Source: Amanita rubescens
Taxonomy: Eukaryota > Basidiomycota > Agaricomycetes > Agaricales > Amanitaceae
DNA: 42,425 bases
Assembly: GCA_015039365.1 (NCBI GenBank)
Contig: WION01000455.1
Location: forward strand, 1-42,425
Direction: 5' to 3'
The position numbers and the translations under genes are program-made. Below the pieces are notes generated by a model that saw nothing but the letters and a program-made list of their open reading frames with translations, did not search any database and had not been told where the DNA came from. This document shows positions 20,816-31,822 of this stretch, one piece after another. The stretch's first letter is position 1. Every line of letters starts with the position of its first letter.

Positions 20816-22362
20816 AAATAATTTTGAGTATAAATCGACGCACTCGGCGCAAGGTCGCGTACCTTCTTATTCCTGAGTGTAAAGAGAAGCAACGGGAACT
20901 TGAAGGTGTCACCTCTGCCAACATAATGTGACTCCATGTTGTGCCCTTCCATGAGTCGCTCCAGTTACGTAGAAAACGGATAACGGTGCTGCATTCACGT
21001 AATCGTAACCGTGGGAATGGTGACGAAATGACCTCTTGGCTTAGCCGCTTATCCTGACATGAGAATGAGCGCCATTTGCATAATATCCGAGCGTCGAATC
21101 GTCTGTGCCTTACTGTTGACTCTTGCAGATACGATGATCGCTGACGCGCTCTCAAGGAGTTCATTTCTCTGAGACACCCTGTTCAACTCTTCCGCTCCCA
21201 TGTCTCCCAGCCACGTATAGCCTTGCAGATGGGAGACTACTCCGTTCCCGTCCGCTTCTCCCTTGCCTTTGCATCAAGCGCCAAGTCATAGATTTTCCTC
21301 AACTTTCAAGTTGGACCCAATGCTGCCCTCACGCGCGCGACCTCATGCTACAAGAGCACGACCAAACCCTCAATCTTCAGATCACTAGACGATGACCTCC
21401 TGCCCGATCTACGTAGCTCGGATATGTATCTCAAAGCAAATTCAATTGCCGTGCGAAAGGCCCATCACGATTACTGGTATAATTAAGCCGGGAATCTCCA
21501 GTGTGTCCCGCTCGTCTTCCTTCAACATCGTAAAAGCTGACATACATAACGTAACATAGCGAAGTTCCAAATCGACGACAATCACATTCCTTGATGAGTT
21601 ACAGTTTCAGTATGGGAGAGGGGAGTGGAGGCATTGCATTCAATCTTTCAGGATAACCCTATATTGTTGAGACTAAAGCACGCTTGGAGGAGTGAGTTTC
21701 CCTTCCAGCATTCGGGTATGAGTATTAATGACGCTGACGTGACTCCCCTGTTAGGTTTCTGGACGATGAAAAAGCTTTCTGCATCTCCGCGTTTACTCAC
21801 TTACACGCTCACTTATATGTAGGCTCCATCTTCGCCTCGCAAATCCTTTTCGCACTGACCACTGCAATAGTCCTTTGCCGTCTCGCAGACGATATGACTG
21901 CCCACATTTGACAACTTGCGCATCTCATCCCAGGGCCCTTTCTCACGTCGTCCTCCAACGGTAACCATACCACCGTCCGGCTGCTACCACTCACGATCCT
22001 GGGCATACCCACGTTTTCACTCACTTGTCTAGCCAAGGTTCAGGCTGATCACCGCAGAAGTGAAGACCTCCGCATCGACGTAACGGCACGTCTGGCCCGT
22101 CGCCTTAACATGTCATATAGAACAGTCACCGGGACTGAAATGTTATTCGATCTTCTCCACGCCTTGATTTAAAATCTCTCTCGCAGAATCAGACAATATA
22201 ATTACGGCTACTCCGTAATCTGATAAACATGTCATCGCAGGAATATGAGCAGGTGTCGGTCGAATTTGAAAGGATGGGCAGGCACTTTACTCCGAGCTAC
22301 GGGTGAATCTAGATTGGCTCTCCCTTGTATCAATAGCCGGCGGCAACCCATCAACTATATAA
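20816..22362. other. Intergenic with repeat fragments
   Basis: May include 5' parts of the kinase pseudogene. 21500-21570 resembles 17080-17140, and 21788-21876 resembles 38167-38240 (shared atgtaggctc, ccgcaaa-like and actgaccactgcaat words). No convincing gene was found. Confidence 0.4.
21788..21876 (+). repeat. Dispersed repeat D, copy 1
   Basis: Diverged copy shared with 38167-38240, same strand: tttactca, atgtaggctc, a cgcaaatcctttt-type stretch and actgaccactgcaat align in order. Both copies lie upstream of a repeat A copy, so D and A may belong to one element. Confidence 0.55.
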
Positions 22363-22475
22363 ATGTGCATTTGGATGCATATACGAGTAGGTCGTTTCGA
22401 GTGAGTGCTGACGAGGGCCAGATCCGAACTTGACACTTGACGACTTGACCGTGGCCGGCACCGAAGAATTATGGG
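22363..22475 (+). repeat. Dispersed repeat A, diverged copy
   Basis: Aligns with 39130-39245: gatgcatatacgagtaggtcg versus gatgcatatacaagtaagtc, then gtgctgacgagggccagatc and a ccgaactt stretch, and finally accgaagaat versus accaaagaat. Clearly older than the 17-kb and 39-kb copies. Confidence 0.6.
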
Positions 22476-22631
22476 GCGTTAGAGGCGCATATGCGCTCTT
22501 CAATCTGGGCTACCGGCGGTATGTGCCGCGAAATTGGACAACGGCTCCAAAATGTATAAAAACAATGATGATCACTAATGATCATTAATGATCGTTCGTG
22601 AATCTTCGTGAACACGACAAATTGCGACAAA

Positions 22632-22660
22632 TCATCGTGATTTATCGTTAATCACGATGA
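22632..22660. repeat. Perfect 11-bp hairpin in a TGATCA-rich patch
   Basis: TCATCGTGATT (22632-22642), a 7-nt loop, and AATCACGATGA (22650-22660). It lies in a 200-bp patch with several ATGATCA-like words and TTCGTGAA palindromes (22560-22740), not associated with any gene. Confidence 0.75.
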
Positions 22661-22937
22661 ACGCTCGAGAACGGAGGTTCCATCGTAAACACTGCTTGTC
22701 TCGATAAAGCCTTCATGAACTAATTGTTATTCATGATGATCTGATGCTACGTTTGTGATGTGTGATAGCTGGAGTGAGTTGAGTGCTTGGCCCAGGGCGA
22801 GGTTTGGAGTTGCCAGCGAGAGCGAGCATCAGTAGCGATGTAGCATTGTAGGTTGTAGCGGTTGACTCGACGCATTGCTTATGGTTTGTGATCATGGTGA
22901 TCATGTGAGAGAGTCGAGTGCGCTGTTTGGGCAAACA

Positions 22938-23160
22938 GGCGAGTCCGTCGCCATTGTCGTTGTCACCAGTGGTAACCAGCCATTGATTGTCAGTAGCGAT
23001 GTAGTGGTTTTCGCCGTTCAGACTCGACGGGTTGCTTGATGATCAAGATCAACTGGAGCTGTCACGTCGTTCCGTTGATACCGACGACGCGGACGGCTCG
23101 TTGAGGCTACCATAGGTGTAGCCAAATCGGGCGTTTAATCCCTGGCAGGCTTGGCAAGTG
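22938..23160 (-). repeat. Inverted repeat B, right arm
   Basis: Reverse complement matches the two blocks of 17437-17834, without the extra 170 bp present there. Just upstream, 22825-22915 has a degenerate second copy of the gtagcgatgtag, gactcgacg and tgatcatg words, suggesting an old tandem unit. Confidence 0.8.
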
Positions 23161-23555
23161 CGGGACCGTCCCAATATATGTCGTACGCGCTCCAAGACCC
23201 TCCCTCATCATTGTCCATAGCCCGAACAATAATTACACTCTGATCATGTGCGATAGCGTGGCACCCGAAACAATACCCTCCGAAATTCTCTGAAACATAT
23301 TTAGGCTCCTATGCGAAAAACCTACCCGTCGTTCAGTAAATAAACCCGAGTCGAGCATGTCGAGATAAATACAAGGTCAGCAATGAGACGATGCCACACC
23401 AAGGACCGTGAAATAGACATCAGAACACAGGATCGGCAATGGTAAGAGGACATTCACGCCGGTCATAAAACTCAAACGAATTTATTGTTCTTTCACTGTA
23501 GTAAACTGACAAGTGAGAACTAGATGTCAACACATCTCGTCTTCCGCTCAACCCA

Positions 23556-24924
23556 CTATACCTGGCCCGAAGTGCCCGAAGTCCCAGCCTTTTGACTGCG
23601 TAGTCCTGTGCGATCTCCACTGTGACCCGAAGTTTTTCTCTTCGGCGGCGTCGTCTTCCCATCGGAATTGCCATCGGAAGGGGAGCTGGTTCCCTTCTTA
23701 GACGATTTTGGAGACTCCTTGGGAGCAAAGATATCGCTCGGAACCTCAAATAGCGTTGGAGCTTTTGCATATGTACCCTCGGGATCAGTCGCTTCAGCAC
23801 CCGCCCAATCGACAACGTTGACTGTGTAGGCGTCTTCCCCAGCGGCAGCATCTTTGTTATGCTGCCACAAATAGTTGTCGTTGCCTGCGGGGTCTCTATA
23901 ACCAACCATAAGTGTTTAGTACCAATCGGAAATCAATGAACACTTACTTATGTGTTAGCTTGTGTTTGTTCTGCTGTTCCTCCAATGCCGCGGCTTTCTT
24001 ATCGTTAATGTATTTCCCACCCTCAGGCGTCGTCGGATCCAACCCTTCCATCTTGTCCACCCGTTCACCCATGTTCTCCATCAAAAGGTAAAAGTGCTTC
24101 GGAGCAACTTTCCTCCGACCCCAACCGAAGAGGTGACCGACGTGATTAAGACGGCCAGCTTCAACCCGAACTGCACTGGGATCGATACGATCATCAATGA
24201 TTTTGACAACGGCCTTGCGACCATTAACAAGCTGATTAATATGGAAGACACCCAAGGACTGGCTCCCTACGCCGGCAGCACCTTCTTGCTTGATGTCTCT
24301 CAAGGCTGCCAAGAAGACAGCCCTGGAAACCAGGTTGCCCCGGGATTGGCTTCCTTGCTAAATGAGACGTTAGTTTGCGAGGTATGGTTCATAATGGGAT
24401 GGAGTCGCTTACGCTCTTTGTTCGCTTGCTGGATGTGGATCGGCTTGTCTGCTAAATGAGACGTTAGTTTGCGGGGTATGGTTCATAATGGGATGGAGTC
24501 GCTTACCTTCTTTGTTCGCTTCTTGGCGCCGGACGGAGATACGGAAGTCTCGGCATCACTCCCATCACCTTCACCTTCAGCAATGGTGGTTACCCTCTAG
24601 AACCAGAGTTAGCTTCCCAGATATCATGGTCTCTGCGAAGCAAGACCGCTTACCCCTTTCCCCTTGCGGCTACCCCTGGTGCGCTGGCGACCACGATTTG
24701 ATTCATCCCCACCGCCACCATCACTGGCGCCAGCATCACCGAGGCCGGTCATTGTTTCACCTTCACCCGATCGTTTCTGATAATCCAACAATTTAGAATA
24801 ATCGGAGAAGATTTGCCCAACGACTTACGGAAAGTTCGACAGCTTGGCCGCGGAGGGGATGGATCGGCGTCGCGAAGACGGTACCGAAAAAGATGAATGC
24901 AAGAGTAACAGATGTAAGACGCAT
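23556..24924 (-). CDS. Secreted protein of unknown function, six exons
   Basis: No domain recognised. The N-terminus MRLTSVTLAFIFFGTVFA is a good signal peptide, and a KR dipeptide shortly after (LSKRSGEGE) could be a Kex2 site. Then comes a Gly/Asp and Arg/Lys-rich segment, a conserved-looking core (VFHINQLVNGRKAVVKIIDD, HVGHLFGWGRRKVAPKHFYL, LMENMGERVDKMEGLDP, DPAGNDNYLWQHN), and a Ser/Lys/Thr-rich tail ending GTSGTSGQV. Introns: 24777-24828, 24597-24653, 24452-24506, 24358-24412 and 23896-23947; frame is intact. Introns three and four are copies of each other, bounding a 39-nt mini-exon. A TATA-like box lies about 80 bp upstream. The core could be a secreted effector or wall protein; that is inference. 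Confidence 0.75.
24358..24506 (-). repeat. 94-bp tandem duplication containing a whole intron
   Basis: Introns 24452-24506 and 24358-24412 are both 55 bp and differ at one position. Shared exon bases flank both (AAGCGAACAAAGA upstream; CA..AAGCC.ATCC downstream), giving a repeat period of 94 bp. The duplication is in frame and adds 13 codons. Confidence 0.9.
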
Positions 24925-25000
24925 TAGAGATAAGTGGATTATCGTTCAACGTTGAAAAGATGTGGAGGACCAGCCTGAGGGTTCTCTAACGGCAGCTAGG

Positions 25001-25008
25001 GCTTTTAT
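25001..25008 (-). promoter_or_regulatory. TATA box candidate of the secreted-protein gene
   Basis: Minus-strand TATAAAAG about 80 bp upstream of the start codon at 24924, a usual distance for a highly expressed secreted gene. Confidence 0.55.
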
Positions 25009-26444
25009 ACACACAAGGTGGACCCTATTCACGTAACAGGCTGAACCTCCCACATGACCGCCGTACCGCCTGCGTTTCATTTAGCTATGCATGGATGGGC
25101 GCTGATCTTGGCATAGGGGAATGAATTGAAAAAAAAGCCAGCCGAGACGGCTTGAAGACATTGTATGACAGGCCGGACCTTGAGTACACTGCCTTTTTGT
25201 GTATTATTGGGCCTAGGTCGAATGGCGGTGATACGGCGGCGAACAAATGAAATGCAAAAATGCGCAAGCGAACCTTATTCGCATGGTGGTAACTAGCGGT
25301 GCATCGTTAGACTCCTTTAAGCATGAATGAGTTGTAGCAGGGAATCATTAGGACTTACGATCGACGCGGAACGAGCACTACAGAAGTAGTCCGTCTTTAT
25401 GTTGGTCCTGTCCGAGTCGGCAACGATAACCAAGGCGGACTTGCAATAGTTGCTTCTTTGGCCTAGGCCATGGCGCAGAATTGGTCATTGTTACTTACGG
25501 CGATAGATATACTCAGTGCTGTACATCGGTTGACAGTGGCGCGTGCGCGTGACCGGATGATGCCTTGATCCACGTGTGAGAACCAGTGTGCTGCCAGTGA
25601 CATCCACACACCCCCGTCTCACGTTTTCTATCCGAACTCTGCGACGGTTTCTGATAATGTCAACACTTTAGAAGAGTCGGTGAAAGGTTCATCCAAGACT
25701 TACTGACAATGCAACCCAATGGATGGTACTGGATAAGACGAACACATGGATGTTGCCAATCGGTGGGTGTCTGCAGTATTCAATGGAAGGAAGCATTCAA
25801 TGAACCGCCCATATCTGTGTCGGCCAATCGTTTCTTTAGTTCTCCAAGATGCCGTAGACCAACCGTCGGACCGCCGTTAAGCATCGGACTACGTCAGTGA
25901 GGAAGAGATGTGGTGGACTAGGAGGAAGATCTTCTAATAATGCGTGGCATGGCTATATACTCGCCCAAGAACAACTTATTCACACAGCAAGTCGCCCCTT
26001 CTTCACCGCACCTTGTTGCCAGGCGTTGTTTCGGGTATCTCGGGATTTATTTGCAACAAATGAATTGCAAAGGCGGACCAATGTGAACTCGCGGGCACGA
26101 CAAATGGGGAATGAATCACTGAAACTCACCGCCGATGCCGAACGAATGATACAACCCTCTCGGAATGGATTTTTAGTCAATGTCAGTACATCTGCATGAT
26201 TTATAGGATTACGAAAATCGGCAGTATGTGATGGTCCGAGTCTCCTCTCGCGCCACTGGCAAACCTCATTTGTCTGGTATCGTGCTGCGATTCAGATTGG
26301 GCGGCCGCCTGCCATAAAATGTCAAAAATAATGATGGCGGGATAGACCTGGCGCGAACGCCAGAGCAGTACTTATATATTTGATCTTCATGTCATATATT
26401 GAATAGTAATAGTATGATGAAAATCATGTGCTGACATCTGCTGG
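25009..26444. other. Intergenic with a remnant of the secreted-protein gene
   Basis: About 1.4 kb. 25650-25715 (gtttctgataatgtcaac, ctttagaagagtcgg, ccaagacttac) is a diverged copy of the first intron and its borders in the secreted gene (24772-24840), same orientation, so an eroded duplicate of that gene probably lay here. No intact frame was found. The last about 50 bp (from catgtcatatattg) resembles the upstream flank of F-box copy 1. Confidence 0.5.
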
Positions 26445-27808
26445 ATGAGTAATTCGCTTGACCGCGTATCGTCGTATCCTCCATCGCCAGCAAACATGTT
26501 CGCCTCTGGCTACCCCATCTTGTTTCCTCCAGAGATTCTCGATGAGATAATCGATCAAACTGACGACAAATCGATGTTGCTTTCCTTCGGCCTCGTCTGC
26601 GGACGAGCTCTTGTCAAAAGCCGACGTCGTCTATTCTCCTCCCTCGAGTTCACCGACCACAAGAATTTCGACCGCTTTTTGCGTCTCGCCGGCAAGCCAT
26701 GGACCAGTTTTACGTTGGCCGTCACAGAGATTCACCTGCAGGATGTGTTTCACCACAACTTCCGCTACCGTTATAAGTGGGAGCCTATACAGGTTGCATC
26801 AAACCTCCGTAACGTGAGGTCACTGAGTATATCAGCACACAAGTTCTGGAAACCCGGATGGCAGATCGTATCGCGCTCTGTCCTGGATGTTATCTTCCAG
26901 TTGAACCTACACGATCTCCAGATAGATGCCGTGGGCAAATGGCGCACGGATGATGTTGTGATGCTATTCAGCCGGCTTCCTTCTTCTGTGAAAACACTTG
27001 CCTTCCGGAGGCTACGATTCTACGAAACACCGAATCTCTCTCGCCATTTAGATACATTTCGTCGCCCTTTCCGCTTCAGAAATATCGACAACATCTCGCT
27101 CGCTCTTCTAAGAGACGTATTGGACCCATCGAGGAACCTGGACCTTGACGTCGTCGTGCAGGCCTTCCATATTCGAAACCCCGACGTTCCCCTTGCACAT
27201 GCCGACAATCTCTTGACCTCGAGATTTTTACATCACATCGGCCATCATCTTGAACAGCTTCTGATTACCTTCGGCACGCAATATCTCGGTGAGCACAGTT
27301 TTGTGTCAAATACATGATATCTCTAAGCCACCGATCTTCAACAGATTCAACCCTTGCATATTTAGAACCAACTCAAATTTCCCAATGCATCAACATCCGC
27401 ATGCTTTTTGTCGGTTTTCCAGGTTTTGCATACAAAAGACCCCTGCTTCTCTCAGCCATGTGGAAAATGTTGTCCGCGCTGCCCGCGCCGAACGCTCTAC
27501 ACGAATTTTGGTTCAGGTTCACACCCTATCACGGCGCCCTCGAAGATCAAATGTCCTTGTTGGGATTCTTTGAATCTCCGAATCTCCTTCATAGATTGAG
27601 GCACATGTTTCCGAATCTGAAGATAATCAAGATTATATTGGACACTGGACGGTCAAGTTCAAGTGATTTGTACTTTGAAGGGTTGCGTCGAGCGACTGGC
27701 TTGAGAGCATTTGAGGAAATTGGTTTTGTGAAGCTCGTCGCGCAGGGAGGTACGAAGGAGCATGTTGCGTGTCACTCTGTTTTAGAGGGCTGTAATTATT
27801 TGTTGTGA
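26445..27808 (+). CDS. F-box-like protein, paralogue 2
   Basis: Near-identical to the gene at 18000-19363 along its full length, including the 56-bp intron (27289-27344). Differences are scattered (for example one codon less after PPSPAN, GTQ for KKP near the exon end, and one extra codon in VAQGGTKEH). Reading frame and splice sites are intact in both, so both could be functional. Similarity runs from about 26390 to about 27905 and stops abruptly after ttaccattttccc. No repeat C bracket is present here. Confidence 0.7.
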
Positions 27809-27997
27809 AATTACGTGGTTCCAATTGTCCGCGTGCATACCGTGTACACGGTGCCAGAAACGTTCATTCACTCGGACAACAGTGGCAGCTCTTACCATTT
27901 TCCCAAAATGAAAACTGAAAATGAAGCGAAAATGGCCGAAAAATATTTAATTTACAGGTCATGTACAAGCAATGTAGTCATTCGACACAATAACTAC

Positions 27998-29162
27998 CTA
28001 CGGATGAGTCTCGTTCCACGACTGCCCAGTCAACAACCCCGAAATTGCCGTATTCATAAGCGGCACAGGACTCACTGCAACATTCTGATACCCCAGCGCA
28101 CCCGCGGCAAACTCAAACACATTCGCCAATGTCTGGTTCGCATCTCCCCTTCCCAAGCTCCCCAATCCCCAATTCAACTCGACCGTATTCAGCGCCGAGT
28201 AGTGCGTGTAGAACGTATCGTCCGTCGTACCCTTCAAATTGTCCGGGATCACCCCGCCAATCAAGCACGCCCACACCTGGTTCCGCTTGTTCGTGCTTGA
28301 GTTCTCGTCAAACGTGATTAACACGAGCGCGTCTTGCATAAACGCTGCATCATTCAACGTTGAGTCGAGGAAATTGACAAGCCACGTCCCGGCGAACGAT
28401 GCACTGGTGTCATGTCCGTCGTTGGTAATGTTCGGCGTGTAGAACGAATACGCGGGCATGTTGTTGTTGGCGATGTCGCTGGTGAGGAGGGTGGCTGCGA
28501 GGGGTGTCAGCTTTGCTTTGACTGGAGAACATCACCCTGGACCTCACCTGGAACCACGTTCGCAGACCTAGTCTGGTTCAACCCGATATTATCGAAAATA
28601 ATCGCCGGATTGTGCTTCCTGACATACGCCCCTCCAAACGCCGAATACCCTGTCCAACCAGGCGCAGGTATCTCCTCGTTATATGACTTCCACGTCAAGC
28701 CCTTCGCTTCCAGCAAATCAAATATAGACGTCTGATTCGCGGGTATATCATAATAATCGTCGTTGGTGATGCCAAAATTGGTACCAGCTGAGGCAGCGAC
28801 GTAGTTGGGCTCAGAGGGGTGCGCGATCCCGTTGTAGTTGGTCAATAGGATTCCGTTCGCCGCGACGGATTTGTATTGGTCGAGGCGAGCTACCTTTGCA
28901 TAGTCCTGTTGGGGCAAGCCGTTGGGAAGAGAGAAGAGAAGAGAAGACAGCAACGGACCGCATTCTCGAGCCAGATTTGCATAAAGTACTTGAAGACCTT
29001 CCCAACAGGCGCGCCGGGTGCATTTTGGTTATTATCCGCCGCTGCTGTCGCGTTGGGAAACGCAGAGATGATGACGGGGCTACCTGTTTGAGCGTGCACC
29101 GACGTCAAGACGGGAACGAGAGAGAGGAGCACAGTAAGCAGTCCACTGAATCCTTTATGCAT
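27998..29162 (-). CDS. Secreted acid phosphatase / phosphoesterase family protein, paralogue A
   Basis: Member of the phosphoesterase family (as in fungal phosphate-repressible acid phosphatases), which releases inorganic phosphate outside the cell. Signal peptide MHKGFSGLLTVLLSLVPVLT with SVHA/Q cleavage. Motifs: KVFKYFMQIWLEN (family metal-site region), GILLTNYNGIAHPSEPNYVA, KSYNEEIPAPGWTGYSAFGG, YVRKHNPAIIFDNI, MPAYSFYTPNITNDGHDT and VLITFDEN. Introns 28906-28958 and 28495-28547. Several Asn-X-Ser/Thr sites fit a secreted glycoprotein. Ends SWNETHP. It lies head to head with paralogue B, sharing gene and promoter ancestry. Confidence 0.88.
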
Positions 29163-30068
29163 TGTGCGTGAGGATGTAGAGAAATCCAAAGCCAAAAAGC
29201 CCACTTTTATAGCTTGTATGTTTGTTACCCTCCCCCGTGGCAGTTATGGACCTGACACGATTTTCGCATGGTGTCAATTCCAATAGAACAACGTGCGGGG
29301 TGTTCAACACTTCTGTGTTCCTGATTTTGCCATTTGCGTGGCGCAGTGGGGCGCCTGGTACCGCAGATCTGATTCGGATATTACCCCACCTCAAACACGT
29401 GTATACGCAGATGCACTCGCGGACCTAAAAAAACAGGATACATGTGCTTGTGCGAACTTTCCGGATGCAGTGTCTGTATTCGTCCTCTAAAGGTCGTAGT
29501 ACTACGACGACGAGTTGTCCAAGCGACGGTGACTCTTCCACCTTTCAAGTTCATGGCTATCATTGCAATTTGGCTGAGAAATACGTGAACGTCAAACAAC
29601 GAAACACCTGAGAAGTAAGACTCATCACGACGCGGTTTCGTCACACCTTTAGGTCCGATCATGATCGTGACGTGACTGTGACCATTCCCTCCGCCTGTGG
29701 AGTTCTGCAAACAAGTGACCGACCAACGTTCAACTTACACTGCGATGCAGTCCTATGACCTCTCGGAAGACAGGCACTGCATCCGGTCGAGTTTCAAGTT
29801 ACAAAATTCGCAGAAGCACATGTATCCCGTCCTGTCAAATCCACAAGCAGGGCTGGGAAGTGAGCGAACGTGCGTTCAGCATCCGAATTAGATCTGCGAA
29901 CTATGCACTCCTCTGAGCTAAAATAGGAACGCAAAGCGTTTATCACCCCGTGCACATGGTTCCATCAGCATTTCGACATCGCGTCAGGTCCATCGCTTCC
30001 GTAATAATTATTAACAGCCCAAAATTATAAATTTGGGTTCTTTTTCACCTTCTCCATTCTTACGCACC
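29163..30068. promoter_or_regulatory. Divergent promoter region, an inverted duplication
   Basis: The 5' flanks of the two phosphatase genes are themselves inverted copies: cactgcatccgg, gcacatgtatcc, atccgaat.agatctgcg and gtcaggtccat occur in the same order toward each start codon. TATA-like words sit roughly 40 bp before each ATG (tataaaag on the minus side, tataaat on the plus side). A CACGTG E-box is at 29396-29401, a sequence bound by Pho4/NUC-1-type factors in ascomycetes; its role here is inference. Confidence 0.65.
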
Positions 30069-31210
30069 ATGCATAAGGGACTTATCACACTCCTCTCATT
30101 TGTTCCTACTGTTATCCACGCCCAAACGGGCAGCCCCGTCATCATCTCCGCATTTCCCAACGCGACAGCGGCGGCGGATGATAACCACAAGGCACCGGGC
30201 ACGCCTGCTGGGAAGGTGTTCAAGTACTTTATGCAAATCTGGCTCGAGAACCAGGTCCGTTCCATTCCCCAAACGTCAGACTCCTTCTCAACCCCAACAG
30301 GACTACGAGACGTGCGCTGTCCTCCCCCAATACCAATCCGTTGCCGCGAACGGAATCCTTCTCACCAACTACAACGGGATCACGCACCCCTCTGAGCCCA
30401 ACTACGTCGCTGCCTCAGCTGGTACCAATTTTGGCATCACAAACGACGATTACTACGACATACCCGCAGATGAGAAGACTATATTTGATTTGTTGGAAGC
30501 GAAGGGATTGAAGTGGAAGTCGTACAACGAGGAGATACCTGCGCCTGGTTGGACCGGGTATTCGGCATATGGAGGGGCGTATGTCAGGAAGCATAATCCA
30601 GCCATTATTTTCGACAATATTGGGTTGAACCAGACTAGGTCCGCGAACGTGGTTTCGGGTGAGCAACGGTGGCTTCCAGTCAAAACCAAGCTGACCCCCC
30701 TCCCCTGCAGGTGACCATCTCAAGAGCAATATCGTCAAGAACAATATGCCCGCGTACTCGTTCTACACGCCAAACATTACCAACGACGGACATAACACCA
30801 ACGCATCGTTCGCTGGGACGTGGCTTGTCAATTTCCTTGATTCTACATTGAAAAACGCCGAGTTTATGAAAGATGCGCTCGTGCTGATCACGTTCGACGA
30901 GAATGCGAGCGGGAACAAGCGGAACCAGGTGTGGTCGTGCTTGATTGGCGGGGTGATCCCAAAGCATTTGAAGGGTACGACGGACAATACGTTCTACACG
31001 CACTACTCAACGCTGCATACTGTTGAGTTGAACTGGGGATTGGGGAGTTTGGGAAGGGGAGATGCGAACAAGACGTTGGCGAATGTGTTTGGGTTTGCGG
31101 CAGATGTGCTGGGATATAAGAATGTGGAGGTAACGGATGTGCCGCCCATGAACGCTACGATTATGGGGTTGTTGACCGGCAAGTCGTGGAACGAGACGCA
31201 TCCGGCATAG
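30069..31210 (+). CDS. Secreted acid phosphatase / phosphoesterase family protein, paralogue B
   Basis: Close paralogue of the minus-strand gene at 27998-29162. Signal peptide MHKGLITLLSFVPTVIHA then QTGSPVIISAFPNATAAADD. Introns 30255-30300 (donor GTCCGT, as in A) and 30659-30710. After the first intron the protein reads DYETCAVLPQYQSVAANG, later MPAYSFYTPNITNDGHNT and VLITFDEN, ending SWNETHPA. Substitutions against A are mostly conservative and the frame is intact, so both copies look functional. B has more lysines in the C-terminal half (KNAEFMK, PKHLKG, KTLANV), which might shift charge or pH behaviour; that is speculation. Confidence 0.88.
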
Positions 31211-31822
31211 ATAATGGTTTATCGATAAATTCCTTTGCCCCCTGCTCCAATAGTAAATTTACAATGTTTGTGTACGTACTTCCAGCACAGGCAACGGCCC
31301 TCATTTCGATACATGAATACAACTGTTATTTTTTCAGGTATATTTCATTGTTGTGTAAATACTACGCAGGTCAAGAAGTTAAATGAATATAGAAAGAATC
31401 ACTCACGGAAATAGTAATTGACCATCAAGACGTTTCAAAGACACCCACCTGTTGAACATGCGGGATACGTGACTCATAGGCGGAATGAATGACGGAGAGT
31501 ATCGAGGAGGAGAATGGACATAGAGTCAGGTGCTCACCTACGCCAAAGTCGTCTGGGACGTACGGTGGGGATATCGAGCTGGTATTTTTGGTCGAGCATG
31601 GTTGCACGATAGGATCGCAGAAAGGGTATCTGGAGTGATCAGTGGTCACTGAATGTCAGATTATTTGGGCCGCGTATTTCACGTATGCGATAGGCGGCAT
31701 ACGATATGCGAAAACAGACTAGAAATTGATTAAAAAACAAGCGCGAAATTCTATTTTGAATTTCCCTATTACTACAATGATGGAACACGGTGCATTCTTT
31801 CACAGTCAATTTGGATAACATA
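31211..31822. other. Intergenic between phosphatase B and the subtilase
   Basis: About 600 bp between convergent genes. No reading frame of interest; it should hold both 3' UTRs. Confidence 0.4.

Noticed and set aside
24358..24506. Possible CRISPR-like direct repeat
   Set aside because: Only two units, with splice signals inside a eukaryotic gene; it is an intron duplication.
29381..29710. Minus-strand open frame in the phosphatase promoter
   Set aside because: The same DNA aligns as an inverted promoter duplication without conservation of this frame.
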